From NCBI GenBank assembly GCA_037783545.1, contig JBBELK010000389.1:1-64000 (forward strand): a stretch of 64,000 bases of DNA, given 5' to 3'. The position numbers and the translations under genes are program-made. Below are positions 46,720 through 55,341 of the stretch, one piece after another. How positions within the stretch are numbered: the first letter of the stretch is position 1; each line of letters begins with the position of its first letter. The notes beneath the pieces are model-generated. The model worked only from the letters and a program-made list of their open reading frames with translations, was not told where the DNA came from and ran no database searches. This stretch comes from Henricia sp. BOLD:AAB3569. Taxonomy: Eukaryota; Echinodermata; Asteroidea; Spinulosida; Echinasteridae.

Positions 46720-47180
46720 GCCTAGCGTCCATCGACATTGCAACTGGAAGCAACTCGACCATCAGTTGCTGTCGATGTGTGCAGCAACTGGGAACATCCA
46801 GTTTTCAAAGCGCACACATCGACACGGCAAATTGGTAAAGCCTACAGTACATTGACCTTTCAACTGGAAGCAACTGTTGCTGTCGATGTGCGCATGTATT
46901 CAGACACGCGCGTGCAACTGACAGCAACTAGTTGCAACTACATGTACGTGTGCATGTACATTGACGCAACTGACCGCAACTGGGTACAACAACAGTTGCC
47001 AGAAGGTAGAACATGAGCAACTCGCGGCAACTCCAGTTGCCAGTAGTTGCAAGTACGAGCACATCAACCTTTTTGAGCAACTGATCAGTTGCTCCCAGTT
47101 GCCGCGAGTTGCTTCCAGTTGCCGGAAACACCAGTTGCCACTACTTTGCTTCCAGTTGCAATGTGGATGTACGCTAGGCT
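46720..47180. mobile_element. TTAA-flanked MITE rich in CAACTG/CAGTTG words
   Basis: The left terminus gcctagcgtccatcgacatt and the right terminus (inverse: agcctagcgtacatccacat) are inverted repeats, continuing as tgcaactggaagcaa. TTAA stands directly outside each end (46716-46719 and 47181-47184), as in piggyBac-type insertions. The interior is packed with caactg and its inverse cagttg, and an internal second terminus-like block occurs near 46838. Non-autonomous; superfamily is inferred from the TTAA flanks only. Confidence 0.65.
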
Positions 47181-47499
47181 TTAAAGACCCACTCACATTC
47201 ACAACAGAGTAATTAAGTAAACTTTACATACTCATGCATTTCATTTGATTTCCTTTTAACAGGACCAATTTATGAAGCTCCCTTGTGTTGCTGCCCATGC
47301 TTGGCCTCACCTGGACTATTGGACTCCACATACATGTCTCTCTCTTGTTGGAATTCATTTGTCATCATGAGCAGCTTTTAGGTATTGTAATCATCAGCTT
47401 GTTACTACTTCTCTACATTAGGAATAGCTTGCTCTTTCCCAATATAATCTTACAGCACTTTTGCTCAGTGCTTTCCCTAGAACTATCATTATGTTAACA

Positions 47500-48440
47500 A
47501 TTTGTGCTTGGGTGGGATTCGAACCCACAACATTCTGCATTCTGAAGCAGTTTCCTTAACTACTCAACCTCTCGGTGTGCTGGTGTCAAAGGGCCTGTTT
47601 GATTCTTGCAACATTTAGTATCAAAACTAATCCCTTGCCCTTTCCCGACAATGTATAAGAACAATTAAAAATATCAAAATGTGCTTGGGTGGGACTCGAA
47701 CCCATATCCTCATTCTCCTACATTCTACTACAACAGTTGACTTGACCACTCGGTGGGCTGGTTCAAATCATGGAGCAGTTGGGACTGGAACCTGGAACAG
47801 TTGCCTCACTCATTCGACCACTGAGTGTACTGGTCTCAAAGAGCCAGTTGGTTTCACAACTAAATCCCCTGCCCTTTTCTGATGTAATTTATCAGCACTT
47901 TATGCTCGGAGCTTTCCCAAGAACTCTGTTAAAACCTGTGCTTGGGTGGACTTGAACCCACAACCTTCTGAATTCTAGAGCAGTTGTTTTTAACCCTTCA
48001 ACCAATCATTACGCAGGTGTCAAAGGGCCAATTTGAATCATGGAGCAGTTGGTATCACAACTGCCCTTTCTTGGTCAAATTTATAAGAACTGCTAAAAAC
48101 ATCAAAATGCGGTTGGGTGGGACTTGAACCTAGAGCAGTTGTCTCAAATTATTCAACTACTCAGTGCATTGGTGCAAAAGGGTCTATTTGAATCGTGGAG
48201 CAGTTGGCATCACAACTAATCCCTTTCCCCTTTTTGACGATATTTATTTTTGCTATGTGCTCAGCGCTTTCCCAAGAACTTTGTTAGAACCTTGTGCTTG
48301 GGTGGGACTCGAACCCACAGCCTTCTGCATTGTAGAGCAGTTGTCTTAACCACTCGCCCACTCAGTGAGCTGGTGTCGGACTGTCAGTTTGAATCATTAA
48401 AAACCAGTGCTTGGGTGGGACTCGAACCCACAGCCGAGCA
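47500..48440 (-). repeat. Array of six tRNA-Leu-like SINE heads in dimeric arrangement
   Basis: Six minus-strand copies of a tRNA-Leu-like segment have B-box ends at about 47504, 47681, 47938, 48109, 48294 and 48407 (on the minus strand gggttcgagtcccaccc then aagcac). Better copies also show an A box like gagtggttaagac and an anticodon stem ctgc/gcag. Two linker types alternate: gctttcccaagaac precedes copies 1, 3 and 5, and a tataagaac/catcaaaatg type precedes 2 and 4. The repeat unit is therefore a dimer. Stems are imperfect, so these are not functional tRNA genes. Confidence 0.65.
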
Positions 48441-48806
48441 GATCTTTTAAGCACTTTTGTAAGGCACATTTTTGTATTTTCTTTTTTAATTACTAAAACA
48501 TCTTTGAGCAAATTCCGCTCAAACTCCATAACATTTTTGGGCCTGTTGTCTGTTTTGGCACCGATTTGGCACCGTCATATTTAGTTAGATGATAGCATTT
48601 CTGCGGTTGTACCAGTGTGGATGAACTAGCTAAAATAAACCATCTTTTGTTTGGATCAATTCTGCTTTCATAAAATGCATTAAGTTCATTCATACCTACA
48701 CACATTTTCCACTTTAGTGTTAGATATTTGGTTTGAAGTCTTACATGTAGCTCTGATTTGTAAGTACCGTAACTTAGTTAACTTATATATTTTCTTTCCC
48801 TTTTAG
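48441..48806. other. Unassigned interval
   Basis: No repeat or gene seen. It ends in a strong polypyrimidine tract and acceptor (tctttcccttttag) before a candidate exon. Confidence 0.4.
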
Positions 48807-48891
48807 TCTGTGGCTACTGTTCATATGCACCACCCATCATGTTGAGATTTGCTGGGAGAAGAAATCTGGCCAGTGTTGACCTACAGTATCA
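48807..48891 (+). CDS. Candidate exon, unidentified host gene
   Basis: An 85-base segment between a strong acceptor (ttctttcccttttag) and a strong donor (tatca, then gtaagtc). Only one frame is open; it reads CGYCSYAPPIMLRFAGRRN and continues LASVDLQY. The exon would start after one base of a split codon and end in phase 2, which does not fit directly with the next candidate exon's best frame (phase 0), so an intermediate exon would be needed or one of the two is wrong. Product not recognised. Confidence 0.35.
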
Positions 48892-48924
48892 GTAAGTCAC
48901 AGTCCATTGTTCTGTTCATCTTTA

Positions 48925-49140
48925 CTGCAAATCCATTTTGGGTCAATTTTATGACAATAATTTTTTTTTTAAATCACAAGGGGTTAGTCCAGCAGTTATT
49001 TGCACAAATCGGCATAAAAATATATGACTTTTTAAAAAATATCTCAGAAATTATCAGGAAAACAATTTTTGCCCTGTTTTGGTACGTTTCAAAGTTAAAT
49101 TCTGAATCTTTTTTGTCTTTGCTGAAAATCCATACTGATG
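48925..49140 (-). repeat. Diverged, reverse-oriented relative of the AT-rich satellite monomer
   Basis: The 21 bases at 48971-48991 are the exact reverse complement of a conserved block of the downstream satellite (for example 52802-52822). Similarity continues to the right: tttttaaaaaatatctcaga here against ttttttaaaatgtcttagaa in the inverted satellite, then a gaaaac block. The whole looks like one old monomer in opposite orientation, about 3 kb from the array, inside a candidate intron. Confidence 0.5.
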
Positions 49141-49510
49141 TACCCCGGTAGGGTCGTCTCTACCATCCCAATCAACTCTGATTGTAAATGTAGCCTGCAG
49201 TTTATACAGTGAACACTCATTGGGGAAGATTCCACTACACATTCAAATATTTGCGGAAATGCCTCTCATCTTGCATTTTAATTGCTCTACACTTCACCTG
49301 TTCACGTTAATTTCTCCAAAGCAGTTTATTTGTAAACTCCACCATGCGTGAGGCAATCCATGATTTTAAACAAATCAGATGTGAATCTTTGTAAGCAACC
49401 TAACGTGTCTTCATTTTTCGAGCCAAATTGAAAAATTCATCAACTTTTAATTTTCTCTAAACTTGCAGCATTTTATAACGTAGTCGTTATGTTTTCTTAA
49501 TTTGTGACAG

Positions 49511-49620
49511 GTGACAAAGACGTGTGTGCCAAGCGATGTCGACCAGGAGCTGAATATTTTCAAGATCTGTTTTGGCAGACCTCACTGCATTGTCTTCAGA
49601 GTGGCCAAGATTGACCCACG
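49511..49620 (+). CDS. Candidate exon, unidentified host gene
   Basis: A 110-base segment sits between an acceptor (taatttgtgacag) and a good donor (cccacg, then gtgagcc). The preferred frame begins VTKTCVPSDVDQ, runs through NIFKICFGRPHCIVF and ends RVAKIDP plus two bases. A second frame (DKDVCAKRCRPG) is open almost to the end but hits a stop. Mixed hydrophobic and charged residues look protein-like, yet I cannot place the family. The following intron holds a foldback element. Confidence 0.4.
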
Positions 49621-49649
49621 GTGAGCCCCAATATACTGGCATTTTCCAC

Positions 49650-50061
49650 GGTAAGGGGGGAATTTTGGCAACACATACCATATTTTCCAGAAAATACCTT
49701 TGTCTGGTCTCAAAATAAAAGAAATAAGTTTCAGTTGTTCTGAAGAGATAACTTGGGCCCAAAAAGGGTTACAAATAGTGTGACAACATGCCTTTCTAAA
49801 AACCCTGTATACCAATTTCCAATATACACTCGTAACTGGGACGGCCTAAAATGTAACACAAGTGTCCGTCCCGGTTACGAGCGTATATTGGAAATTTGAT
49901 CACAGGGTTTTTAGAAAGGCATGTTGTCACACTATTTGTAACCCTTTTTGGGCCTAAGTTATCTCTTCAGAACAACTGAAACTTATTTCTTTTATTTTGA
50001 GACCAGACAAAGGTATTTTCTCGAAAATATGGTCTGTATTGCCAAAATGCCCTCTTTACTG
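49650..50061. mobile_element. Foldback MITE, about 410 bp, in a candidate intron
   Basis: Arms 49650-49844 and 49866-50061 are inverted copies: ggaattttggcaacacat at the left end, gtaactgggacgg next to the 21-base spacer. The arms are about 90 percent alike. No coding capacity. Confidence 0.75.
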
Positions 50062-50322
50062 TATAAAGTATCTCCAGTTTTCGAAAAATGACCATTGGGC
50101 CTTCAGGAGTTGCAGTTTACAGGCATGCAACTTTTCCTCATCTGCACCATCGAAAATTAAAAAAACACTGTACAAAGTCGGAGATTTGTTTGCATTTCCC
50201 TTGTAACACAGTTGCATGCCTGAGTTTACAGCATAGAAAAACATTATCTGATTCAACAAATATGGAAATGTTGCATTTGTGCCATCTGTAGATTTACTAT
50301 ACTGTTTAAAAACTTTTTACTT

Positions 50323-50452
50323 TCCCCCGAAGACACAAGTTGAAGAAATCAGGATGATTGAACCTTCTGCCACAGAGTTCCCAAAAAAACCCAAAGCAAC
50401 TTTCCAACAAGAAGCTCTGCTGTCCAAGCCTCTCTCCAAAAACAGTTTGTAA
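50323..50452 (+). CDS. Candidate terminal exon, unidentified host gene
   Basis: After a pyrimidine tract (ttttactttcccccgaag) two ways of continuing the 49511-49620 exon are possible. Splicing at 50321 or so adds R-HKLKKSG and a stop. Using a later acceptor (gaagaaatcag, then gatgattg) adds R-MIEPSATEFPKK through QQEALLSKPLSKNSL and a stop at about 50452. The second keeps a longer frame but its pyrimidine tract is further away. No family recognised; a possible AATAAA lies at 50975-50980. Confidence 0.28.
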
Positions 50453-50830
50453 ACATTGAATCAACTCAACCTTCCATCTATCAGTCAGTCCCTAAGCACA
50501 CAACTCTTCAGTGTCTCAAAAATGACTATCAGTTTGTAAACATTGAATCAACAGAAGAAAAAACCTTCTATCCATCCTACAGTCAGTTCCTAAGCACAAC
50601 TCTTCAATGTCTCAAAAAAATGACTAACAGCTTGTAAACAAACAAGCTGTCCTAAATTTGTTCAAGCCTCTCTCCAAAAATTGATTAACAGTTTGTAAAC
50701 ATTGAATCCATCCCTAAGCACACAACTCTTCAGTGTCTCAAAAATGACTATCAGTTTGTAAACAAACCAAAACTTGCTCAAATTATTTTCTCAAAGAATG
50801 ACTAACAGTTTGTAAACATTGACTTGTACT
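50425..50830. repeat. Degenerate tandem repeat around cagtttgtaaacattga
   Basis: The words aaaatgacta(t/a)cagtttg and taaacattgaatc recur six times between 50439 and 50815 at unequal spacing, with cctaagcacacaactcttca between some. It may be part of a 3' untranslated region. Confidence 0.65.
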
Positions 50831-51554
50831 TAATATTCTTGTCTTCATTTAGCAACAACCAATTGTATTTATTTCTCTTGTAGCATTGTTAAAAATACTT
50901 TAACAAATATAGTAATGTTTGTAAACAATCTTATTTAAATAGTGTTATATAGTTAAAGTAACTTCCAAAGTCAAAATAAAAGTCACTGACAACAAAAGTT
51001 TCATTTGTAAACAAGTCTCATTTTATTCTGTACTCCAATAAGTAAACCAAGTAATATATTCAAGTAAAATGTCCATTAACTTAATTTATGCAAGGTCCTA
51101 ATTGCTATTGTCTTTACAGATAGCCCAGGGTTCGGTGGTCCAAATTTATAATTTAAAAATCGAACAGGGGTTGCCCCCTGTCCGATTTTCTAACGTATTC
51201 AAGTGGAGGTTTCCCTCCTCTACCTGTTAAAGAAAACATTAATAAAAATGGTGTACAAAGAAATACAATTAAAATGATTTATTAAACATTCACTGTAAAA
51301 CAAGAAAATATAATTACAAACGATAACTGCAATTTCAAGAAACAAATCAGTAAAACACAACATTTGTAACTTGGTAAATCACAATTAAGTTACATATTGT
51401 TAGTAACAACATGTTGATAAACTGAAAAATTGACTTTCTCAAGTTTTCTGTCTACATACCCAATTGACTAAAAATACCATCGGCAATTTGTTCCAGATTA
51501 CGACGTACCACGGCACAAAGACATCACTCACGAAAAGATTTAAAAACTATTCCG
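50831..51554. other. Interval between convergent candidate genes
   Basis: AT-rich and non-coding. It holds a plus-strand AATAAA (50975-50980), a minus-strand AATAAA (tttatt at 51278-51283) and a 15-bp stem hairpin at 51155-51189 (aatcgaacagggg, loop ttg, then cccctgtccgatt). This fits two 3' ends facing each other, but each signal alone is weak. Confidence 0.35.
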
Positions 51555-51700
51555 TCAAACGTCCAGAAGCAAAGGATGAGCATGCACAAACGAATGCCTT
51601 TGTTGGAGTTTATTTGAGTAGTCTGTGACTTGAATTAAGACCCAGGGACTTGTGGTGGACTTGGCTACAACCCTGCTTGCAGCCTCATGAGCTCCCATTT
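51555..51700 (-). CDS. Candidate last exon of a minus-strand gene
   Basis: On the minus strand a strong acceptor (attttctttttcag) is followed by one open frame of 47 codons: it begins MGAHEAASRVVAKSTTSP after two leftover bases, continues WVLIQVTDYSNKLQQ, and stops at 51555. A minus-strand AATAAA lies 270 bases downstream. The other two frames close early. The length is short enough for chance, and I do not recognise the protein. If real, its upstream intron contains the AT-rich satellite. Confidence 0.3.
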
Positions 51701-51895
51701 CTGAAAAAGAAAATTACAAAAATTAATTTCAGATCAACACAATTTACAATGCATTTCATACCAAAACAAAATGATTTTTGAGTTAAATTTCTCATAACTT
51801 ATTTGCCTAAAACAATTTACCAGTCGTACAAAAAAGTACCTTTTAGCTGGAAATCATGTGTAGCTTTTTGAACTGTATTATGTTCAATAAATTTC
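51701..51895. other. Unassigned interval
   Basis: AT-rich sequence between the candidate exon and the inverted satellite monomer. Nothing supported. Confidence 0.4.
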
Positions 51896-52022
51896 TTGAC
51901 GTTTTTGAAAATGTCTTAGAAATGACTCATAATGAAAACTTAGCCTGTCTGGAACCTTATTTCTAAGAAAAATTGACAATTTGGCAAAAATTCAACAAAT
52001 TTTCTCAAAATCAAATTTTTTT
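51896..52022 (-). repeat. Inverted partial satellite monomer at the array edge
   Basis: This segment is the reverse complement of a block found in every downstream monomer: it reads gacgtttttgaaaatgtctt and cttagcctgtctggaacc where the array has the inverse. At about 52021 orientation flips to forward with ggccaattttgagaaaaatt. It forms a head-to-head junction. Confidence 0.85.
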
Positions 52023-52243
52023 TGGCCAATTTTGAGAAAAATTGATGGACTAACCCCTTGTGATTTTTTAAATTTTTGGCCAAAAATGTTATGATTTAGA
52101 TTTTCCTTAAAATTGCAGGAAATTTTGCTTAGGACCCATAGACGATATTCCTTGAATTTAACATTGACTGGTCATCCAGAAAATAAAATATGACACTTTA
52201 AAAAAAAAAATTGATTTTGAGAAAATTTGTTTAATTTTTGCCA

Positions 52244-52786
52244 AATAATTGATGCAACTGGAATAATTGATGCAACTGGAATAATTGATGCAACTGGAAT
52301 AATTGATGCAACTGGAATAATTGATGCAACTGGAATAATTGATGCAACTGGAATAATTGATGCAACTGGAATAATTGATGCAACTGGAATAATTGATGCA
52401 ACTGGAATTATTGATGCAACTGGAATAATTGATGCAACTGGAATAATTGATGCAACTGGAATAATTGATGCAACTGGAATAATTGATGCAACTGGAATAA
52501 ATTGATGCAACTGAATAATTGATGCAACTGGAATAATTGATGCAACTGGAACGATTGATGCAACTGGAATAATTGATGCAACTGGAATAATTGATGCAAC
52601 TGGAATAATTGATGCAACTGGAATAATTGATGCAACTGCAATAATTGATGCAACTGCAATAATTGATGCAACTGCAATAATTGATGCAACTGGAATAATT
52701 GATGCAACTGGAATAATTGATGCAACTGGAATAATTGATGCAACTGGAATAATTGATGCAACTGGAATAATTGATGCAACTGGAAT
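52244..52786 (+). repeat. 18-bp minisatellite array 1 inside the AT-rich satellite
   Basis: About 30 copies of aataattgatgcaactgg replace the part of one monomer from just after atttttgccaaa to aattttgagaaaa. Marker variants are one ttattg unit, one gaataaattg / ctgaataa pair, one aacgattg unit and three consecutive ctgcaata units. Six-codon periodicity yields spurious frames (IIDATG repeats). Confidence 0.92.
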
Positions 52787-52999
52787 TTTGAGAAAAATTG
52801 ATGGACTAACCCCTTGTGATTTTTTAAATTTTTGGCCAAAAATGTTATGATTTAGATTTTCCTTAAAATTGCAGGAAATTTTGCTTAGGACCCATAGACG
52901 ATATTCCTTGAATTTAACATTGACTGGTCATCCAGAAAATAAAATATGACACTTTAAAAAAAAAAATTGATTTTGAGAAAATTTGTTTAATTTTTGCCA

Positions 53000-53158
53000 A
53001 ATAATTGATGCAACTGGAATAATTGATGCAACTGGAATAATTGATGCAACTGGAATAATTGATGCAACTGGAATAATTGATGCAACTGGAATAATTGATG
53101 CAACTGGAATAATTGATGCAACTGGAATAATTGATGCAACTGGAATAATTGATGCAAC
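53000..53158 (+). repeat. 18-bp minisatellite array 2
   Basis: About nine copies of the same unit begin at the same place in the monomer (after tttttgccaaa) but rejoin it at attgactggtcatcc, skipping more of the monomer. No marker variants occur. Confidence 0.92.
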
Positions 53159-54785
53159 ATTGACTGGTCATCCAGAAAATAAAATATGAAATTTGGAAAA
53201 AAATTGATTTTGAGAAAATTTGTTGAATTTTTGCCAAATTGTCAATTTTTCTTAGAAATAAGGTTCCAGACAGGCTAAGTTTTCATTATGAGTCATTTCT
53301 AAGACATTTTAAAAAACGTCAATTTTTGGCAAATTTTGAAAAATTGATGGACTAACCCCTTGTGATTTGTTTAATTTTTGGCCAAAAATGTTATGATTTA
53401 GATTTTCCTTAAAAGTGCAGGAAATGTTGCTTAGGAACCATAGATGATATTCCTTTAATTTAACATTGACTGGTCATCCAGAAAATAAAATATGAAATTT
53501 GGAAAAAAATTTGATTTTGAGAAAATTTGTTGAATTTTTGCCAAATTGTCAATTTTTCTTAGAAATAAGGTTCCAGACAGGCTAAGTTTTCGTTATGAGT
53601 CATTTCTAAGACATTTTAAAAAACGTCAATTTTTTGGCCAATTTTGAGAAAAATTGATGGACTAACCCCTTGTGATTTTTTTAATTTTTGGCCAAAAATG
53701 TTATGATTTAGATTTTCCTTAAAATTGCAGGAAATGTTGCTTAGGACCCATAGATGATATTCCTTGAATTTAACATTGACTGGTCATCCAGAAAATAAAA
53801 TATGAAATTTGGAAAAAAAATTGATTTGGAGAATATTTGTTGAATTTTTGCCAAATTGTCAATTTTTCTTAGAAATAAGGTTCCAGACAGGCTAAGTTTT
53901 CATTATGAGTCATTTCTAAGACATTTTAAAAAAAGGCAATTTTTGGCCAGTTTTGAGAAAAATTGATGGACTAACCCCTTGTGATTTTTTTAATTTTTTG
54001 CCAAAAATGTTATGATTTAGATTTTCCTTAAAATTGCAGGAAATGTTGCTTAGGACCCATAGATGATATTCCTTGAATTTAACATTGACTGGTCATCCAG
54101 AAAATAAAATATGAAATTTTGAAAAGAAAAAAAATCGATTTTGAGAAAATTTGTTGAATTTTTGCCAAATTGTCCATTTTTCTTAGAAATAAGGTTCCAG
54201 ACAGGCTAAGTTTTCATTATGAGTCATTTCTAAGACATTTTTTTAAAAAGGCAATTTTTGGCCAATTTTGAGAAAAATTGATGGACTAACCTCTTGTGAT
54301 TTTTTTAATTTTTGGCCAAAAATGTTATGATTTAGATTTTCCTTAAAATTGCAGGAAATGTTGCTTAGGACCCATAGATGATATTCCTTGAATTTAACAT
54401 TGACTGGTCATCCAGAAAATAAAATATGAAATTTGGAAAAAAATTGATTTTGAGAAAATTTGTTGAATTTTTGCCAAATTGTCAATTTTTCTTAGAAATA
54501 AGGTTCCAGACAGGCTAAGTTTTCATTATGAGTCATTTCTAAGACATTTTAAAAAACGTCAATTTTTGGCAAATTTTGAGAAAAATTGATGGACTAACCC
54601 CTTGTGATTTTTTTAATTTTTGGCCAAAAATGTTATGATTTAGATTTTCCTTAAAATTGCAGGAAATTTTGCTTAGGACCCATAGACGATATTCCTTGAA
54701 TTTAACATTGACTGGTCATCCAGAAAATAAAATATGACACTTTAAAAAAAAAATTGATTTTGAGAAAATTTGTTTAATTTTTGCC

Positions 54786-55341
54786 AAATAATTGATGCAA
54801 CTGGAATAATTGATGCAACTGGAATAATTGATGCAACTGGAATAATTGATGCAACTGGAATAATTGATGCAACTGGAATAATTGATGCAACTGGAATAAT
54901 TAATGCAACTGGAATTATTGATGCAACTGGAATAATTGATGCAACTGGAATTATTGATGCAACTGGAATAATTGATGCAACTGGAATAATTGATGCAACT
55001 GGAATAATTGATGCAACTGGAATAAATTGATGCAACTGAATAATTGATGCAACTGGAATAATTGATGCAACTGGAACGATTGATGCAACTGGAATAATTG
55101 ATGCAACTGGAATAATTGATGCAACTGGAATAATTGATGCAACTGGAATAATTGATGCAACTGGAATAATTGATGCAACTGGAATAATTGATGCAACTGC
55201 AATAATTGATGCAACTGCAATAATTGATGCAACTGCAATAATTGATGCAACTGGAATAATTGATGCAACTGGAATAATTGATGCAACTGGAATAATTGAT
55301 GCAACTGGAATAATTGATGCAACTGGAATAATTGATGCAAC
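54786..55341 (+). repeat. 18-bp minisatellite array 3, paralogous to array 1
   Basis: About 31 copies of the unit with the same ordered marker variants as array 1 (ttattg, gaataaattg, aacgattg, three ctgcaata). The aacgattg marker is 2,525 bases beyond its array 1 partner, showing that a block of about 2.5 kb was duplicated. It rejoins the monomer at attgatggtcatcc. Confidence 0.92.

Noticed and set aside
47263..47381. An exon between ccttttaacag and gtattg
   Set aside because: One frame reads PIYEAPLCCCPCLASPG to a stop, but the donor is weak and the phase does not connect to neighbouring candidates.
47500..48440. Functional tRNA-Leu genes
   Set aside because: A and B boxes are recognisable but the acceptor stem is poor and the anticodon stem is only four pairs; repeated linkers show SINE-like tandem units.
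52244..52786. Common origin of the 18-bp unit and the TTAA MITE, which share tgcaactggaa
   Set aside because: The shared word is only 11 bases in very repetitive sequence and the flanks do not match; chance is likely.
52244..55341. CRISPR-like array of short direct repeats
   Set aside because: The 18-bp units are directly adjacent with no unique spacers, lie inside a eukaryotic satellite, and have no cas genes nearby.
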